Source of the DNA: Nitrospirota bacterium
GTDB taxonomy: Bacteria; Nitrospirota; UBA9217
Direction of reading: 5' to 3'
Length of the DNA stretch: 64,000 bases
NCBI GenBank assembly: GCA_029858565.1
Contig: JAOUEV010000004.1
Coordinates: 1-64,000, forward strand
Of this stretch, positions 1-8,979 are shown one piece after another. The translations under genes and the position numbers were made by a program. The notes below the pieces were generated by a model. That model ran no database searches, was not told where the DNA came from, and worked only from the letters and a program-made list of their open reading frames with translations. Position 1 is the first letter of the stretch. Every line of letters starts with the position of its first letter.

Positions 1-1
1 C

Positions 2-2425
2 GTGGGCGGCACCTGGAAGGACCTGACGGACAACGTGAACATGCTGGCGGGCAACCTGACGAACCAGGTGCGGAACATCGCCGACGTGACCACGGCGGTG
101 GCGAACGGCGACCTGTCGCGGAAGATCAGCGTCGAGGCGAAAGGCGAGATCCTGCAGCTCAAGGACACGATCAACAAGATGGTGGACCAGCTCAGCACCT
201 TCGCGGCCGAGGTGACGCGGGTGGCGCGGGAAGTGGGCTCGGAAGGCAAGCTCGGGGGCCAGGCGGCGGTCCCCGGCGTGGCGGGCACCTGGAAGGACCT
301 GACGGAGAACGTGAACATGCTGGCGGGCAATCTGACGAGCCAGGTGAGGAATATCGCCGTGGTGACCACGGCGGTGGCGAACGGGGACCTGTCGCAGAAG
401 ATCACGGTGGAGGCGAAGGGCGAGATCCTGCAGCTCAAGGACACGATCAACAAGATGGTGGACCAGCTCAGCACGTTCGCGGCCGAGGTGACGCGGGTGG
501 CGCGGGAAGTGGGAACCGAGGGCAAGCTCGGGGGCCAGGCCGAGGTGAAGGGCGTGGCGGGCACCTGGAAGGACCTGACGGACAACGTGAACATGCTGGC
601 GGGCAACCTGACGAGCCAGGTGCGGAACATCGCCGTGGTGACCACGGCGGTGGCGAACGGCGACCTGTCGCAGAAGATCACAGTGGAGGCGAAGGGCGAG
701 ATCCTGCAGCTCAAGGACACGATCAACAAGATGGTGGACCAGCTCAGCACCTTCGCGGCCGAGGTGACGCGCGTGGCGCGGGAAGTGGGCGCCGAGGGCA
801 AGCTCGGGGGCCAGGCCGAGGTGAAGGGCGTCGGCGGCACCTGGAAGGACCTGACGGAGAACGTGAACATGCTGGCGGGCAATCTGACGAGCCAGGTCAG
901 GAACATCGCCAAGGTGACCACGGCGGTGGCGAACGGGGACCTGTCGCAGAAGATCACGGTGGAGGCGAAAGGCGAGATCCTGCAGCTCAAGGACACGATC
1001 AACAAGATGGTGGACCAGCTCAGCACCTTCGCGGCCGAGGTGACGCGGGTGGCGCGGGAAGTGGGAACCGAGGGCAAGCTCGGGGGCCAGGCGGCGGTCC
1101 CCGGCGTGGCGGGCACCTGGAAGGACCTGACGGACAACGTCAACGCCATGGCCGCGAGCCTTACGTCGCAGGTGCGGGACATCGCGCGGGTGGCGACGGC
1201 GATCGCGAAGGGAGACCTGAAGCAGAAGTCCGTCGTCGAAGCGAAGGGCGAGATCCTGGAGCTGAAAGACACCATCAACGGCATGGTCGACAACCTCAGC
1301 ACCATCATCGGGAACATCAACAGCATCATGGCCATGGTCAGCGAGGGAACGCTCGTCCAGATGATCGAGGTCGAGGCGCAGGGAGAATTCGCGTCCATGA
1401 TCGAGGGCATCAACGGGACGATCAACAGCCTGCGGGGGATCGTCCGGGAGCTGACGGAGGCGGGCATCAACATCGGCTCGGTTTCCCAGAACCTCCTGAG
1501 CGCGGGCCAGGAGATGAACTCCATGGTCACGCAGCTGTCCGGTTCCGTGGAGCAGATCGCCGACGGCGCCAAGGCGCAGGCCCAGCAGATATCCGAAGCG
1601 ACGCGGGAGAGCGAAGGGGTCGGGACCACGGCCTCCAGCACCCTGAACCAGGCCGAAGGCATGAACAAGACCGCGGAAGTGGCGATGAAAGCGGCCGGGG
1701 AGGGCAGCAAGGCGATGGAGGAAACCATCAAGACCACCGACCTCATGCTGGAAGGGTCGAAGGAGTCGGTGTCGAGCATCGAATCGCTCAGCAAGAGCAG
1801 CGAACAGATACAGGAGATCGTGGACGTCATCCGCGACATCGCGACCCAGACGAACATTCTGGCGATCAACGCGGCCATCGAGGCCGTGCGCGCAGGGAAA
1901 CAGGGGAAAGGGTTCGCCGTGGTGGCGGAAGAGGTCAAGACCCTTTCGGCGGACAGCAAGGTCCAGGCCAAGAAGATTTCCACGCTGGTCCAGTCGGTGA
2001 TGAAGGAGACCAAGGACACCGTCTCCACCATCAAGACCATGGCGGAGAACGTGAGCATGGGGAAGAAATCCATCGAGCAGACCTCGAAGGCGTTCACGGA
2101 CATCAACCGGTCCATCGAGACCACGTCGAAGACCGCGCGGGACATTTCCGTGACGGCCGGGGAACAGAAAAAGAGCATCGACGCCATATCCCAGAGCCTG
2201 GACAAGATCAGCGGCATCGCGGCCGACACCTCGACCAGCAGCAACCAGTCCGCGGAGGGGTCGAAGCGCCTGCTCGCGAAGACCCAGGAGCTCACCACCA
2301 CGGCCACGGCGCTGGCATCGATGTCCGAAAAGCTGCAGCAGACGGTTGGCCGGTTCGAGATCGAAAGCGGAGCTGCCGCAAAACGCGCGGCGGGCAGGGC
2401 AAAGCCGAAGCTTGCCGCCGCCTAG
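2..2425 (+). CDS. Poly-HAMP methyl-accepting chemotaxis protein, 5' partial
   Basis: The reading frame is open from the window edge, so the start lies upstream; the GTG at position 2 is an internal Val codon. The visible 807 residues contain five 92-residue HAMP-type units in tandem (residues about 3-460), a more diverged HAMP (about 430-485), then a chemoreceptor signalling coiled coil. The hairpin tip near residues 607-650 carries a [11 protein letters not shown]-like core, with Val in place of the usual second Ala in 'IEAARAG'. No CheW-type pentapeptide tether for CheR/CheB is seen at the C-terminus (it ends KPKLAAA). No membrane segment is visible, so it is either soluble or anchored by the missing N-terminus. 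The repeated units resemble those of fungal group III (Nik1/Os-1) kinases. It should signal through the CheW/CheA encoded just downstream. Confidence 0.93.
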   Translation: MGGTWKDLTDNVNMLAGNLTNQVRNIADVTTAVANGDLSRKISVEAKGEILQLKDTINKMVDQLSTFAAEVTRVAREVGSEGKLGGQAAVPGVAGTWKDLTENVNMLAGNLTSQVRNIAVVTTAVANGDLSQKITVEAKGEILQLKDTINKMVDQLSTFAAEVTRVAREVGTEGKLGGQAEVKGVAGTWKDLTDNVNMLAGNLTSQVRNIAVVTTAVANGDLSQKITVEAKGEILQLKDTINKMVDQLSTFAAEVTRVAREVGAEGKLGGQAEVKGVGGTWKDLTENVNMLAGNLTSQVRNIAKVTTAVANGDLSQKITVEAKGEILQLKDTINKMVDQLSTFAAEVTRVAREVGTEGKLGGQAAVPGVAGTWKDLTDNVNAMAASLTSQVRDIARVATAIAKGDLKQKSVVEAKGEILELKDTINGMVDNLSTIIGNINSIMAMVSEGTLVQMIEVEAQGEFASMIEGINGTINSLRGIVRELTEAGINIGSVSQNLLSAGQEMNSMVTQLSGSVEQIADGAKAQAQQISEATRESEGVGTTASSTLNQAEGMNKTAEVAMKAAGEGSKAMEETIKTTDLMLEGSKESVSSIESLSKSSEQIQEIVDVIRDIATQTNILAINAAIEAVRAGKQGKGFAVVAEEVKTLSADSKVQAKKISTLVQSVMKETKDTVSTIKTMAENVSMGKKSIEQTSKAFTDINRSIETTSKTARDISVTAGEQKKSIDAISQSLDKISGIAADTSTSSNQSAEGSKRLLAKTQELTTTATALASMSEKLQQTVGRFEIESGAAAKRAAGRAKPKLAAA
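8..1387 (+). repeat. Five tandem 276-bp coding repeats (poly-HAMP)
   Basis: The phrase encoding GTWKDLT recurs at 8, 284, 560, 836 and 1112, an exact period of 276 bases (92 codons). Units 1-4 are nearly identical at the nucleotide level, including silent positions. Unit 5 diverges after about 1150. Two HAMP-like helices pairs per unit are expected from the Nik1-type family. The near identity points to recent duplication or ongoing gene conversion rather than old divergence. Confidence 0.95.
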
Positions 2426-2467
2426 GACGGGGAGCGGCCGCGCGGACTTCATACCAAGGAGGCGGTT

Positions 2468-3004
2468 ATGTCGACAGAGGGCGCGCAGAACGAGCCCGAA
2501 GAGGAAATCGAACGGGACCAGTACCTCGTCTTCAAGATCAAGAGCCAGGAGTACGGCCTGAAGGCCATGCTGATCCAGGAAATATCCGCCATGTTCGACA
2601 TCAAGGAAGTGCCGAATGCGCCGGCGTACATCGACGGCATCATGAACCTTCGGGGCCGGCTGGTGTCGATCATCAACTTCCGCAAGAAATTCGGGTTCGA
2701 GGCGAAGGAGCATGACGAGGAAACGCGCATCGTCTACGTGGAGCACGAAGGTTTTCCCATCGGGATCATCGTGGACAGCGTGGAAGAGGTGATACGGATC
2801 ACCGACGACAAGATGCAGAAGCTCCCCGAAACGGCGATCACCACGATGTCCGAAAAGTACATCGAAGGCGTGGGCATGCTGGACGAACGGCTGATCATCG
2901 TGCTGGACGCGAAGAAAGTGCTGGACAAGGCGGACGTGGCCGGCATCGGCGCGGCGGACATGCAGGGCGCCGGGCAGCCGGCGGGCGAACAGGCCGCGGC
3001 CTGA
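2468..3004 (+). CDS. cheW: CheW-type chemotaxis coupling protein
   Basis: A 178-residue CheW domain protein that couples receptors to the CheA kinase. The CheW fold spans about residues 18-155: it begins with YLVFKIKSQEYGL, and the conserved NLRGRLVSIINFRKKFG segment follows near residue 60, as in CheW proteins. The C-terminal 20 residues are low-complexity Ala/Gly/Gln. The ATG is set by a strong ribosome site AAGGAGG at 2456-2462. It sits 42 bases after the receptor and 29 before cheY, consistent with one operon. Confidence 0.95.
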   Translation: MSTEGAQNEPEEEIERDQYLVFKIKSQEYGLKAMLIQEISAMFDIKEVPNAPAYIDGIMNLRGRLVSIINFRKKFGFEAKEHDEETRIVYVEHEGFPIGIIVDSVEEVIRITDDKMQKLPETAITTMSEKYIEGVGMLDERLIIVLDAKKVLDKADVAGIGAADMQGAGQPAGEQAAA

Positions 3005-3033
3005 GACGGACAAACGGCAAGGAGGAGGGACAG

Positions 3034-3405
3034 ATGGCGCGAGTAATGGTCGTTGACGACGCCGCATTCATGCGCGGTTCCCTGAAATTCATCATCGAAA
3101 CCGCGGGACATCAGGTTGTGGCGGAGGTGGACAAGGGCGAGGACGCGCTGCGGCTGCTGAAGCAGCACCGGCCCGACATCGTGACGATGGACATCCTGAT
3201 GAAGGGACAGGACGGCCTGGCCACCCTGCGGCAGATCCGGGAAGTCGACCCGAACGCGAAGGTGATCATGATAACCGCCATGGGACAGGACACCAAGCAG
3301 GAGGAGGCCCGGAAACTCGGCGCAGCGGGGTACATACGGAAACCGTTCAAACAGACCGAGATCGTGAGCGAGATCGAGCGGGTGCTGGGGCTCACGGCGG
3401 CGTGA
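3034..3405 (+). CDS. cheY: CheY-type single-domain response regulator
   Basis: A 123-residue stand-alone receiver domain. All key residues are present: acidic pair D8/D9, phospho-acceptor D53, T81 and K103 followed by P104. It is expected to be phosphorylated by CheA and to bind the flagellar switch or another motility output. A GGAGGAGGG ribosome site lies just before the ATG. Its stop overlaps the GTG of cheB by 4 bases (GTGA), which suggests translational coupling. A degenerate second copy lies about 1 kb downstream. Confidence 0.94.
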   Translation: MARVMVVDDAAFMRGSLKFIIETAGHQVVAEVDKGEDALRLLKQHRPDIVTMDILMKGQDGLATLRQIREVDPNAKVIMITAMGQDTKQEEARKLGAAGYIRKPFKQTEIVSEIERVLGLTAA

Positions 3406-4433
3406 TCAAAGTCCTCGTTGTGGACGATTCCAGCTTCATGCGGAAGTCCCTTGCCCATATCCTGGAAACGGACCCGTCGATAACGGTCGTGGACACGGCG
3501 GACAACGGCGAAGAGGCGGTCATCAAGGCCGAAAGGCTCCGTCCGGACGTCGTGCTGCTCGACCTGTCCATGCCGGTCATGGACGGCCTTGCGGCCCTGG
3601 CGCAGATCATGGCCAGCCGGCCGACGCCGGTCCTGGTCCTGAGCGGCCTTGCGAAAAAAGACGCCACGGTCGCGTTCCGGGCGCTGGAGCACGGCGCAGT
3701 GGACTACATTGCCAAACCTTCGGGCGTGATCTCCTACGACATCGAACGGCTCAGGTCCGAGATCATCCTCAAGGTCAGGAACGCGGCCGCGGCCGACGTG
3801 GGCAAGCTGCTGCGATGGATGCCGGCCCTCCTCCCCGCGCCCGCCCGGACGGCGCGGGACGGCGGCGGGAGCATTGTCGTTCTGGGCGCGTCGACCGGAG
3901 GGGTGAATGCGCTCCCCCTCGTGCTGTCCGGCCTGCCGCGGGACATGAAGAGCGCGCTGCTCGTCGTGCAGCACATGAGCCTGGAATTCATTCCGCACCT
4001 GGCGGAGCGGCTGAAGCGGGCATGCGCGCTGCCGGTGGCGATCGCCCGGAAGGACGCCGTCGTCGTGCCGGGGCAGGTGCTGGTAGCGCCCGGCGGCTGC
4101 CACACCGTCATTGCCAGGCATGAAGGAACGGTGAAAATACGCTTCACCCGGAAGAACGCTGCGTCTCACCTGTCTCCGTCCGTGGACCTGGCCATGGAGT
4201 CCGCGGCGGCCGTCTATGGGGAAAGGACCGTGGGCGTGCTGCTGACGGGCATGGGCGCGGACGGGGCTCGGGGCATGTGCGCCGTGAAGGACGCGGGCGG
4301 CGCGACGATCGCGCAGGACGAATCGAGTTGCGTCGTGTTCGGAATGCCGAAGGCGGCGATCGAAGCGGGGTGCGTCGACCAGGTCCTGCCGCTGCCGAAG
4401 ATCGCCGATGCTATCCTGTCGAAAGCTTCATAA
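3402..4433 (+). CDS. cheB: Chemotaxis protein-glutamate methylesterase CheB
   Basis: 343 residues. The N-terminal receiver (about 1-120; D8, D9, phospho-acceptor D54) is joined to a CheB methylesterase/deamidase domain (about 150-343). The catalytic triad is visible: S164 in the GASTGG motif, H191 in VVQHM and D287 in GMGADGARG. It removes methyl groups from receptor glutamates during adaptation. The matching methyltransferase CheR is not in the window. The gene starts with GTG, overlapping cheY by 4 bases. Confidence 0.96.
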   Translation: MIKVLVVDDSSFMRKSLAHILETDPSITVVDTADNGEEAVIKAERLRPDVVLLDLSMPVMDGLAALAQIMASRPTPVLVLSGLAKKDATVAFRALEHGAVDYIAKPSGVISYDIERLRSEIILKVRNAAAADVGKLLRWMPALLPAPARTARDGGGSIVVLGASTGGVNALPLVLSGLPRDMKSALLVVQHMSLEFIPHLAERLKRACALPVAIARKDAVVVPGQVLVAPGGCHTVIARHEGTVKIRFTRKNAASHLSPSVDLAMESAAAVYGERTVGVLLTGMGADGARGMCAVKDAGGATIAQDESSCVVFGMPKAAIEAGCVDQVLPLPKIADAILSKAS

Positions 4434-4450
4434 AGCGAGGAGGCGTACGA

Positions 4451-4819
4451 ATGGCGAAAGTGCTGGTTGTGGATTCCTCTCCCTTTATGCGAGGGACCCT
4501 GAAATTCATGCTTGAGAGCGGTGGCCACGACGTGGTCGCGAACACGGACAACGCGAAGGAAGCCCTGGACTTCTACAGCAGATACCGGCCGGAGATCGTG
4601 ACCATCGACATCTCGGAAGATGAAGGGCTCGGGCTGGTGCGCGCTCTTTCCGGCCTTAATCCCTCGTTGAAGATCGTGACGGTCTGCGGCGAGGGCAATG
4701 AGGACAAGCGGGAAGAGGCGAGGAAATCAGGCGTTTTCGGCCACATCATGAAACCCTATAAGAACGACGAGATCCAGTCGGAGATCAGCAGGGTGATCAA
4801 GGCCGCGAAAAAGCCGTAA
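4451..4819 (+). CDS. Degenerate CheY-like receiver protein
   Basis: A 122-residue receiver fold clearly related to the cheY at 3034 (same FMRG-LKF-ESGGH-V pattern), but with altered active-site residues. The acidic pair is D8-S9 rather than D-D. The switch Thr is replaced by C79. The usual MPxxDG after the phospho-acceptor (D53) is ISEDEG. The C-terminal Lys-Pro (KPY) is kept. Magnesium binding and phosphorylation may be weakened or lost, so it could act as a phosphate sink, decoy or constitutive partner. The start is set by GAGGAGGCG about 8 bases before ATG 4451; the open frame extends upstream to 4277 but only as a shadow of cheB. Confidence 0.88.
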   Translation: MAKVLVVDSSPFMRGTLKFMLESGGHDVVANTDNAKEALDFYSRYRPEIVTIDISEDEGLGLVRALSGLNPSLKIVTVCGEGNEDKREEARKSGVFGHIMKPYKNDEIQSEISRVIKAAKKP

Positions 4820-4835
4820 CGCAAGGGGGCGCGCG

Positions 4836-5744
4836 ATGAAATGGTTCCTGAATATATCGACAAGAAACAAACTGTTCGCGGGATTTACGCTGATGATCGC
4901 TTTCATAATGATCATCATGGCGGTGGCATATAAGGCCTTCACGGTCATCCACGAGACCCAGGAGGTCATGATCAATCTGGAGTTCCCCGTGACCCTCCAG
5001 CTGGCGAAGCTCAGAAGTATGCTGAACCGGGAGCGCGAATTCATGTCGAGGATGGTCCTGTCGGGGAAAGACGCCGACCGCAAGCAATGGCATGACGACA
5101 TCAAGCAGGCCGGCCGGGAGTACGACGAAGGCATGCAGAGCCTGCTGAAGCTCGTCCGGGACAACGCGCTGTACGCGCCCCTTGCTAAGGACCTGGTCGG
5201 CCGGACCGGCGAGTACCGCAACCTGTGGGACGAGCAGATCGTACCGGACCTGCTGCGGGGAAAAACGCGCGACGCCCACGCGGCGTTCCTGGGGCGGCAC
5301 CTCGAACTGTACGATCAGCTCCGCGAGGTGTTCGTGAAGTTCAGCGGCGTTTCTGAGATGCGGGACCGGGAGCTCAGAAACGAGTCGGAGAAGATCATGA
5401 CGAACACGCTCCGCCTGTTCCTGGTTATCGGCGTTGTCGCTCTTCTTGCCGGGCTCGCGCTGGCGATCTTCATCACCGGCGTCATCGGTACGCCGCTGCG
5501 GCAGGCGTCCTCGATAGCGGAAAAGATCGCCTACGGCGACCTGACCGTGCCCATTCCTCCGGCGGACCGGAAGGACGAGATCGGGTCCCTGTTCTTTGCG
5601 CTGGGCATGATGATCGAAAGCCTGCGCGTGGTGACGCGGGAGATCAAGTCCTCGGTCGAGGTCATCGGCGCGGAGGCCGGTCCCGAGGACTTGCAGGCGC
5701 TGGCGGCAAAACTGAAGAAGCTCGTGTCGCAGTACAAAGTGTGA
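4836..5744 (+). CDS. Membrane protein with four-helix-bundle sensor and HAMP, no output domain
   Basis: 302 residues. Transmembrane segment 1 is at about 12-33. A periplasmic helical region of the 4HB_MCP type spans about 34-188, with TM2 at about 190-212 and HAMP at about 213-265. The protein stops after a short coiled coil, without a chemoreceptor signalling tip, kinase or cyclase domain. This is the front half of a receptor encoded as a free protein between a degenerate cheY and cheA. It may pair with the soluble poly-HAMP receptor at the start of the operon (inference). An AAGGGGG ribosome site precedes the ATG. The stop overlaps the next GTG by 4 bases. Confidence 0.85.
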   Translation: MKWFLNISTRNKLFAGFTLMIAFIMIIMAVAYKAFTVIHETQEVMINLEFPVTLQLAKLRSMLNREREFMSRMVLSGKDADRKQWHDDIKQAGREYDEGMQSLLKLVRDNALYAPLAKDLVGRTGEYRNLWDEQIVPDLLRGKTRDAHAAFLGRHLELYDQLREVFVKFSGVSEMRDRELRNESEKIMTNTLRLFLVIGVVALLAGLALAIFITGVIGTPLRQASSIAEKIAYGDLTVPIPPADRKDEIGSLFFALGMMIESLRVVTREIKSSVEVIGAEAGPEDLQALAAKLKKLVSQYKV

Positions 5745-7456
5745 AGAAAACGGCGCGGCGCAAGGCGGACGGGAGGGCTATGTCCGAAGAAGAGAAGAAA
5801 GAACGCTTCGACGGCGGCGACAGCATGGACTTCTCGGTATTTCTGGGCGATTTTCTGCGGGACGCCCAGGAGGGGTTCCAGGAGGCCGGCACGGCGCTGC
5901 TGGCCCTGGAGAAGGACCACGGACGGAGGGAGGCGCTGGACGATGTCTTCCGGGTCGTGCATACCATCAAGAGCTCTTCCACGATGCTCGAGTTCGCTGA
6001 CATCGCCGGGTTTGCGCATACCCTGGAAGACCTGCTCGGACGCATGCGCGACAAGACGGCGCCGGTCGACCGGACGGCCATCGATATTCTTTTCGACGCC
6101 ATCGGCCTCCTGGAAGCGCTGGTGGTCGCGCGGGCGGAGAAGCGAGCAGAGCCCGCCGAAAGCGTCTTGCAGAAGGTCCGGGAACTGAAGGACCGGATTC
6201 TCGCGCGGGATACGGGAACAGTGCCCCAGGACCGGCCCCTCGGTCCGGAGAAGCCCGCGGCGGCAGCGCCGCAGATCGAAGCGATCCGTTCCGTGCGGGT
6301 GCGGGTGGACGTGCTCGATTCGCTCTTCAACCTCGTGGGAGAGCTTATCATAATCAAGAACCGCATCGACAATCTCGTCGCGGACGTGCCGGGCAAGGAA
6401 CTGAAGGCGGCCTTGTCCGCCATGGACCACATGATCGCCACCCTGCAGGACGACGTGTCCGCGGCGCGGATGGTGCCGGTCGACGAAATCGTCCAGAAGT
6501 TCCCCCGGATGATGCGCACCCTGGCGCGGGAGCGGGGCAAGGAGGTCGACTTCGTCATCGAAGGCCGGGAGATAGAACTGGACAAGTCGATCCTCGACGC
6601 CCTGGGCGAGCCGCTGCTCCATCTGCTCAGAAACGCCGTGGACCACGGCGTGGATCCGCCGGAGGAACGGCGGAAGCTGGGCAAGCCGGGAACGGCGGCC
6701 GTCACGCTGTCGGTGATGCGGACGGAAAACAACATCCTGGTAAGCGTGGAGGACGACGGCGCGGGCATCGATATTTCACGGATGCGGGAACTTGCCGCGG
6801 CCCGGGGCTACGTGAAGCCGGCGGAAGCGGAGCGCATGCAGGAGCGGGACGTGCTGAACCTGCTGTTCCAGCCCGGAGTGAGCAGCACGGAGCAGGTGAC
6901 CAGTCTCTCGGGACGGGGCGTGGGCCTCGACGTGGTGAAGACGTCGGTCCGGAAGATGGGAGGGACCGTAGACATCGCGACCCGGAAAGGAGCGGGCAGC
7001 CGCTTCACCCTGACCCTGCCCCTGACCACGTCGATCATTCAGACCCTGCTGGTCGGCGTGGGCGCCCATACCTTCGCGATCCCCTCGGACATGGTGCTGG
7101 AATCGCTCGAAATCAAGCCGGAGGACGTGAAGGACGTCGGCGCGCGGCAGGCGCTGGTCCTGCGCAGGGAGGCGATTCCCTTCGTGCGGCTGCACGAGGC
7201 GCTGAACATTCCCGCGGAAGAGGGCAGGCGCGACGCTTTCGCGGTCATCATCAAACAGCGCGACTCCTTCGTGGCCGTGGGGGTGGACGCGGTGCAGAAC
7301 CACGCGGAGAACATCATCAAGCCCTTCGACCCCGTTGCGCGGCAGTTCAAGGGCTTTTCAGGCGGCATTATCATGGGAGACGGAAGCGTGGCGCTTTTGC
7401 TGGACATGCCCACGCTGCTGGGGTTCGATACCCTGCGGGAGGAAACGCTGACATGA
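5741..7456 (+). CDS. cheA: Chemotaxis histidine kinase CheA
   Basis: 571 residues from GTG 5741. Domains in order: Hpt/P1 (about 30-140, phospho-acceptor H74 in VVHTIKSSS), dimerisation P3 (about 180-245), HATPase P4 (about 250-435; N-box with RNAVDHGVD, then DDGAGID and GRGVGLDVV), and CheW-like P5 (about 435-565). There is no room for a P2 CheY/CheB-docking domain, making it shorter than the enteric enzyme. An in-frame ATG at 5780, preceded by GGAGGG, is an alternative start that still keeps the whole Hpt domain. The stop overlaps cheC by 4 bases. Confidence 0.95.
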   Translation: MKKTARRKADGRAMSEEEKKERFDGGDSMDFSVFLGDFLRDAQEGFQEAGTALLALEKDHGRREALDDVFRVVHTIKSSSTMLEFADIAGFAHTLEDLLGRMRDKTAPVDRTAIDILFDAIGLLEALVVARAEKRAEPAESVLQKVRELKDRILARDTGTVPQDRPLGPEKPAAAAPQIEAIRSVRVRVDVLDSLFNLVGELIIIKNRIDNLVADVPGKELKAALSAMDHMIATLQDDVSAARMVPVDEIVQKFPRMMRTLARERGKEVDFVIEGREIELDKSILDALGEPLLHLLRNAVDHGVDPPEERRKLGKPGTAAVTLSVMRTENNILVSVEDDGAGIDISRMRELAAARGYVKPAEAERMQERDVLNLLFQPGVSSTEQVTSLSGRGVGLDVVKTSVRKMGGTVDIATRKGAGSRFTLTLPLTTSIIQTLLVGVGAHTFAIPSDMVLESLEIKPEDVKDVGARQALVLRREAIPFVRLHEALNIPAEEGRRDAFAVIIKQRDSFVAVGVDAVQNHAENIIKPFDPVARQFKGFSGGIIMGDGSVALLLDMPTLLGFDTLREETLT

Positions 7457-8085
7457 ACGGACCAACGTTGTATTCGGAAGAGCAGCTCGATTACCTTAAG
7501 GAAGTGATGAACATCGGCGCGGGGAACGCATCCACGGCCCTTTCGCAGCTGATGGGCCGCGATGTCGTCATAGAGATGCCGAGGATCCTGGAGGTGAGCA
7601 TCGCGGAAGCGCATAGCCTCTTCGGGGGCGCGGAGGAGCCCGTGGTCTGCGCGGGCATGGACCTGGTGGGAGATGTGGCCGGAACGTTGTTCTTTCTCGC
7701 GCAGGACGAAGAAAAGAACAAGATCGAGGCGTACGTCGGCAAATACTTGAACGGGGCGATGAAAAAGGAAGCCCGGGAATCGGCGTTCGAGGAGGTTGCC
7801 AACATCATCGCCGGCGTGTTCCTGACGGCGGTCCACGATTATACGGGCCTGCACGTCTATCATACGGTGCCGGTCGTGGTGCGCGACGCGGTCGAGGCCC
7901 TGTTCGAAGAGCCGATCAGCACTGTGTTTACAGCCGCTCCCAAGGCGGTCATCGCGGAAATCGAGTTTGTCTCGCTGCCGGACGGGATGCGGGCGCTGCT
8001 CAGCATGATCCCGACCCCGGCCGCGCTGGAGAAGATACTGGGGTCCATGAAGGGCGTGCGGCAGGGATACGGTATGGGGGAATGA
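7453..8085 (+). CDS. cheC: CheC-family CheY-P phosphatase
   Basis: 210 residues with two copies of the CheC/CheX/FliY phosphatase signature (D/S)-x3-E-x2-N-x22-P. The first is D13, E17, N20, P43. The second is in the segment beginning SAFEEVANI, near residue 113, with its Pro 23 positions after the Asn. Both sites therefore look catalytically complete, whereas many CheC proteins keep only one. It removes phosphate from CheY and is stimulated by CheD in known systems; cheD follows after a 317-base gap. The ATG overlaps the cheA stop (ATGA). Confidence 0.94.
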   Translation: MNGPTLYSEEQLDYLKEVMNIGAGNASTALSQLMGRDVVIEMPRILEVSIAEAHSLFGGAEEPVVCAGMDLVGDVAGTLFFLAQDEEKNKIEAYVGKYLNGAMKKEARESAFEEVANIIAGVFLTAVHDYTGLHVYHTVPVVVRDAVEALFEEPISTVFTAAPKAVIAEIEFVSLPDGMRALLSMIPTPAALEKILGSMKGVRQGYGMGE

Positions 8086-8402
8086 TAAAGAGCTCAAAAC
8101 GGCGGAATATTTTCCCGCAGGGACGCAGATGCGCAGAGAAAAGCCATGCTTTGGATCTTATATTAAGAATCTCGAAATAGGAACAACATAACAAGCCGTC
8201 ATTCCCGAAGAATTAATCGGGTATCCGGTGAAAACCAGATCCCCGATAGAGCCGCTCGGGGATGACGATTCAGTTGGCGTAAGGATTATTATGAGATTGC
8301 TGATAAGTTCTGAAGGATTTTGACGTTCTCCGCGTGCTCTGCGGCACGCCTGGAGGCGCCTGCTTCTGGCTGTGTTGAGACCGGAGTATCCGGGTTTGGA
8401 TA
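8086..8402. other. Intergenic region with short repeats between cheC and cheD
   Basis: No gene is seen. The stretch holds one copy of a repeat related to that at 9906-10012 (at 8115-8142) and a separate palindromic element at 8197-8267. The remainder (8268-8402) is the leader of cheD, with no convincing consensus promoter. Confidence 0.6.
8197..8267. repeat. Palindromic intergenic element with GTCATTCCCG ends
   Basis: The left end CGTCATTCCCG (8197-8207) and right end CGGGGATGACG (8257-8267) are inverted repeats with one mismatch. Internal GGGTATCCGG and CCAGATCCCC segments also pair. This is the widespread 'GTCATTCCCG...CGGGAATGAC' type of small palindrome found between genes in many bacteria. 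No coding capacity. Confidence 0.7.
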
Positions 8403-8960
8403 ATGAACGGACGAAACGGCAAGAATGGTGATGGCCCGGTCTTGCGGGTGCATATGGGCGAAGGGGTCGTGGCGCGGGGGCCGCACATCATCCTGTCCCC
8501 GGGCATCGGTTCCTGCGTGGCCCTGGCCCTGTACGATACTGATGAGCGGCTCGGGGGGCTGGCCCATGTCATGCTGCCGGAAACGGCTGTTCTCGCAGGC
8601 CGCGGCGCGAAACGGGGAGATGGGGACGGAGCGGAGCGCCGGCCCCTTATCCTGTCGCCCTTTCAATACGCGGACACGGCGATCATCACCCTGCTGGAAA
8701 TGCTGCGCGCCCTGGGGGCGGCGGAACAACGGCTCATGGCGAAGCTGGCCGGCGGTGCCAGGATGTTTCCCTCCTACAACGGAGGGAGCGTGGGCATGGG
8801 TGAGCAGACCGCAGCGAACGTCAGGTCCCTTCTGGAGAGAAAGGGAATCCGCCTGGCAGGATGGGACCTCGGCGGAACGCACGGCAGGACCGTGGAGTTT
8901 CACCCCGGAACCGGCAGGATGGTCGTCACGGCGCAGGGCAAAGAAGGCCGGGAATTGTAG
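8403..8960 (+). CDS. cheD: Chemoreceptor glutamine deamidase CheD
   Basis: 185 residues. The CheD core is recognisable from SPGIGSCVALALYD and GGLAHVMLPE. The catalytic Cys is C38 and the His is H55. The Thr usually six residues before the Cys is S32, a conservative change. CheD deamidates receptor glutamines and, in several bacteria, binds CheC to raise its phosphatase activity; a two-site CheC is encoded just upstream. The ribosome site is weak. The PAS-KaiA-like gene begins 19 bases after the stop. Confidence 0.93.
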   Translation: MNGRNGKNGDGPVLRVHMGEGVVARGPHIILSPGIGSCVALALYDTDERLGGLAHVMLPETAVLAGRGAKRGDGDGAERRPLILSPFQYADTAIITLLEMLRALGAAEQRLMAKLAGGARMFPSYNGGSVGMGEQTAANVRSLLERKGIRLAGWDLGGTHGRTVEFHPGTGRMVVTAQGKEGREL

Positions 8961-8979
8961 GAACAGCGCGGAGCAACGG

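Noticed and set aside
3111-4169. Long minus-strand frame (352 codons) opposite cheY/cheB
   Set aside because: Shadow of strongly biased GC-rich codons on the plus strand; Arg/His-rich product with no domain, and the plus-strand genes have complete catalytic motifs.
8197-8267. CRISPR or tRNA-like structure
   Set aside because: Single palindrome with no regularly spaced direct repeats and no cloverleaf; fits a dispersed intergenic palindrome. No CRISPR array, tRNA or rRNA was found in the window.
8425-8979. Open frame upstream of the PAS-KaiA-like gene, giving a 488-residue product
   Set aside because: This stretch is the cheD gene read in another frame; its translation is Trp/Arg/Ser-rich without domain sense. 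The start at 8980 or 9007 is used instead.
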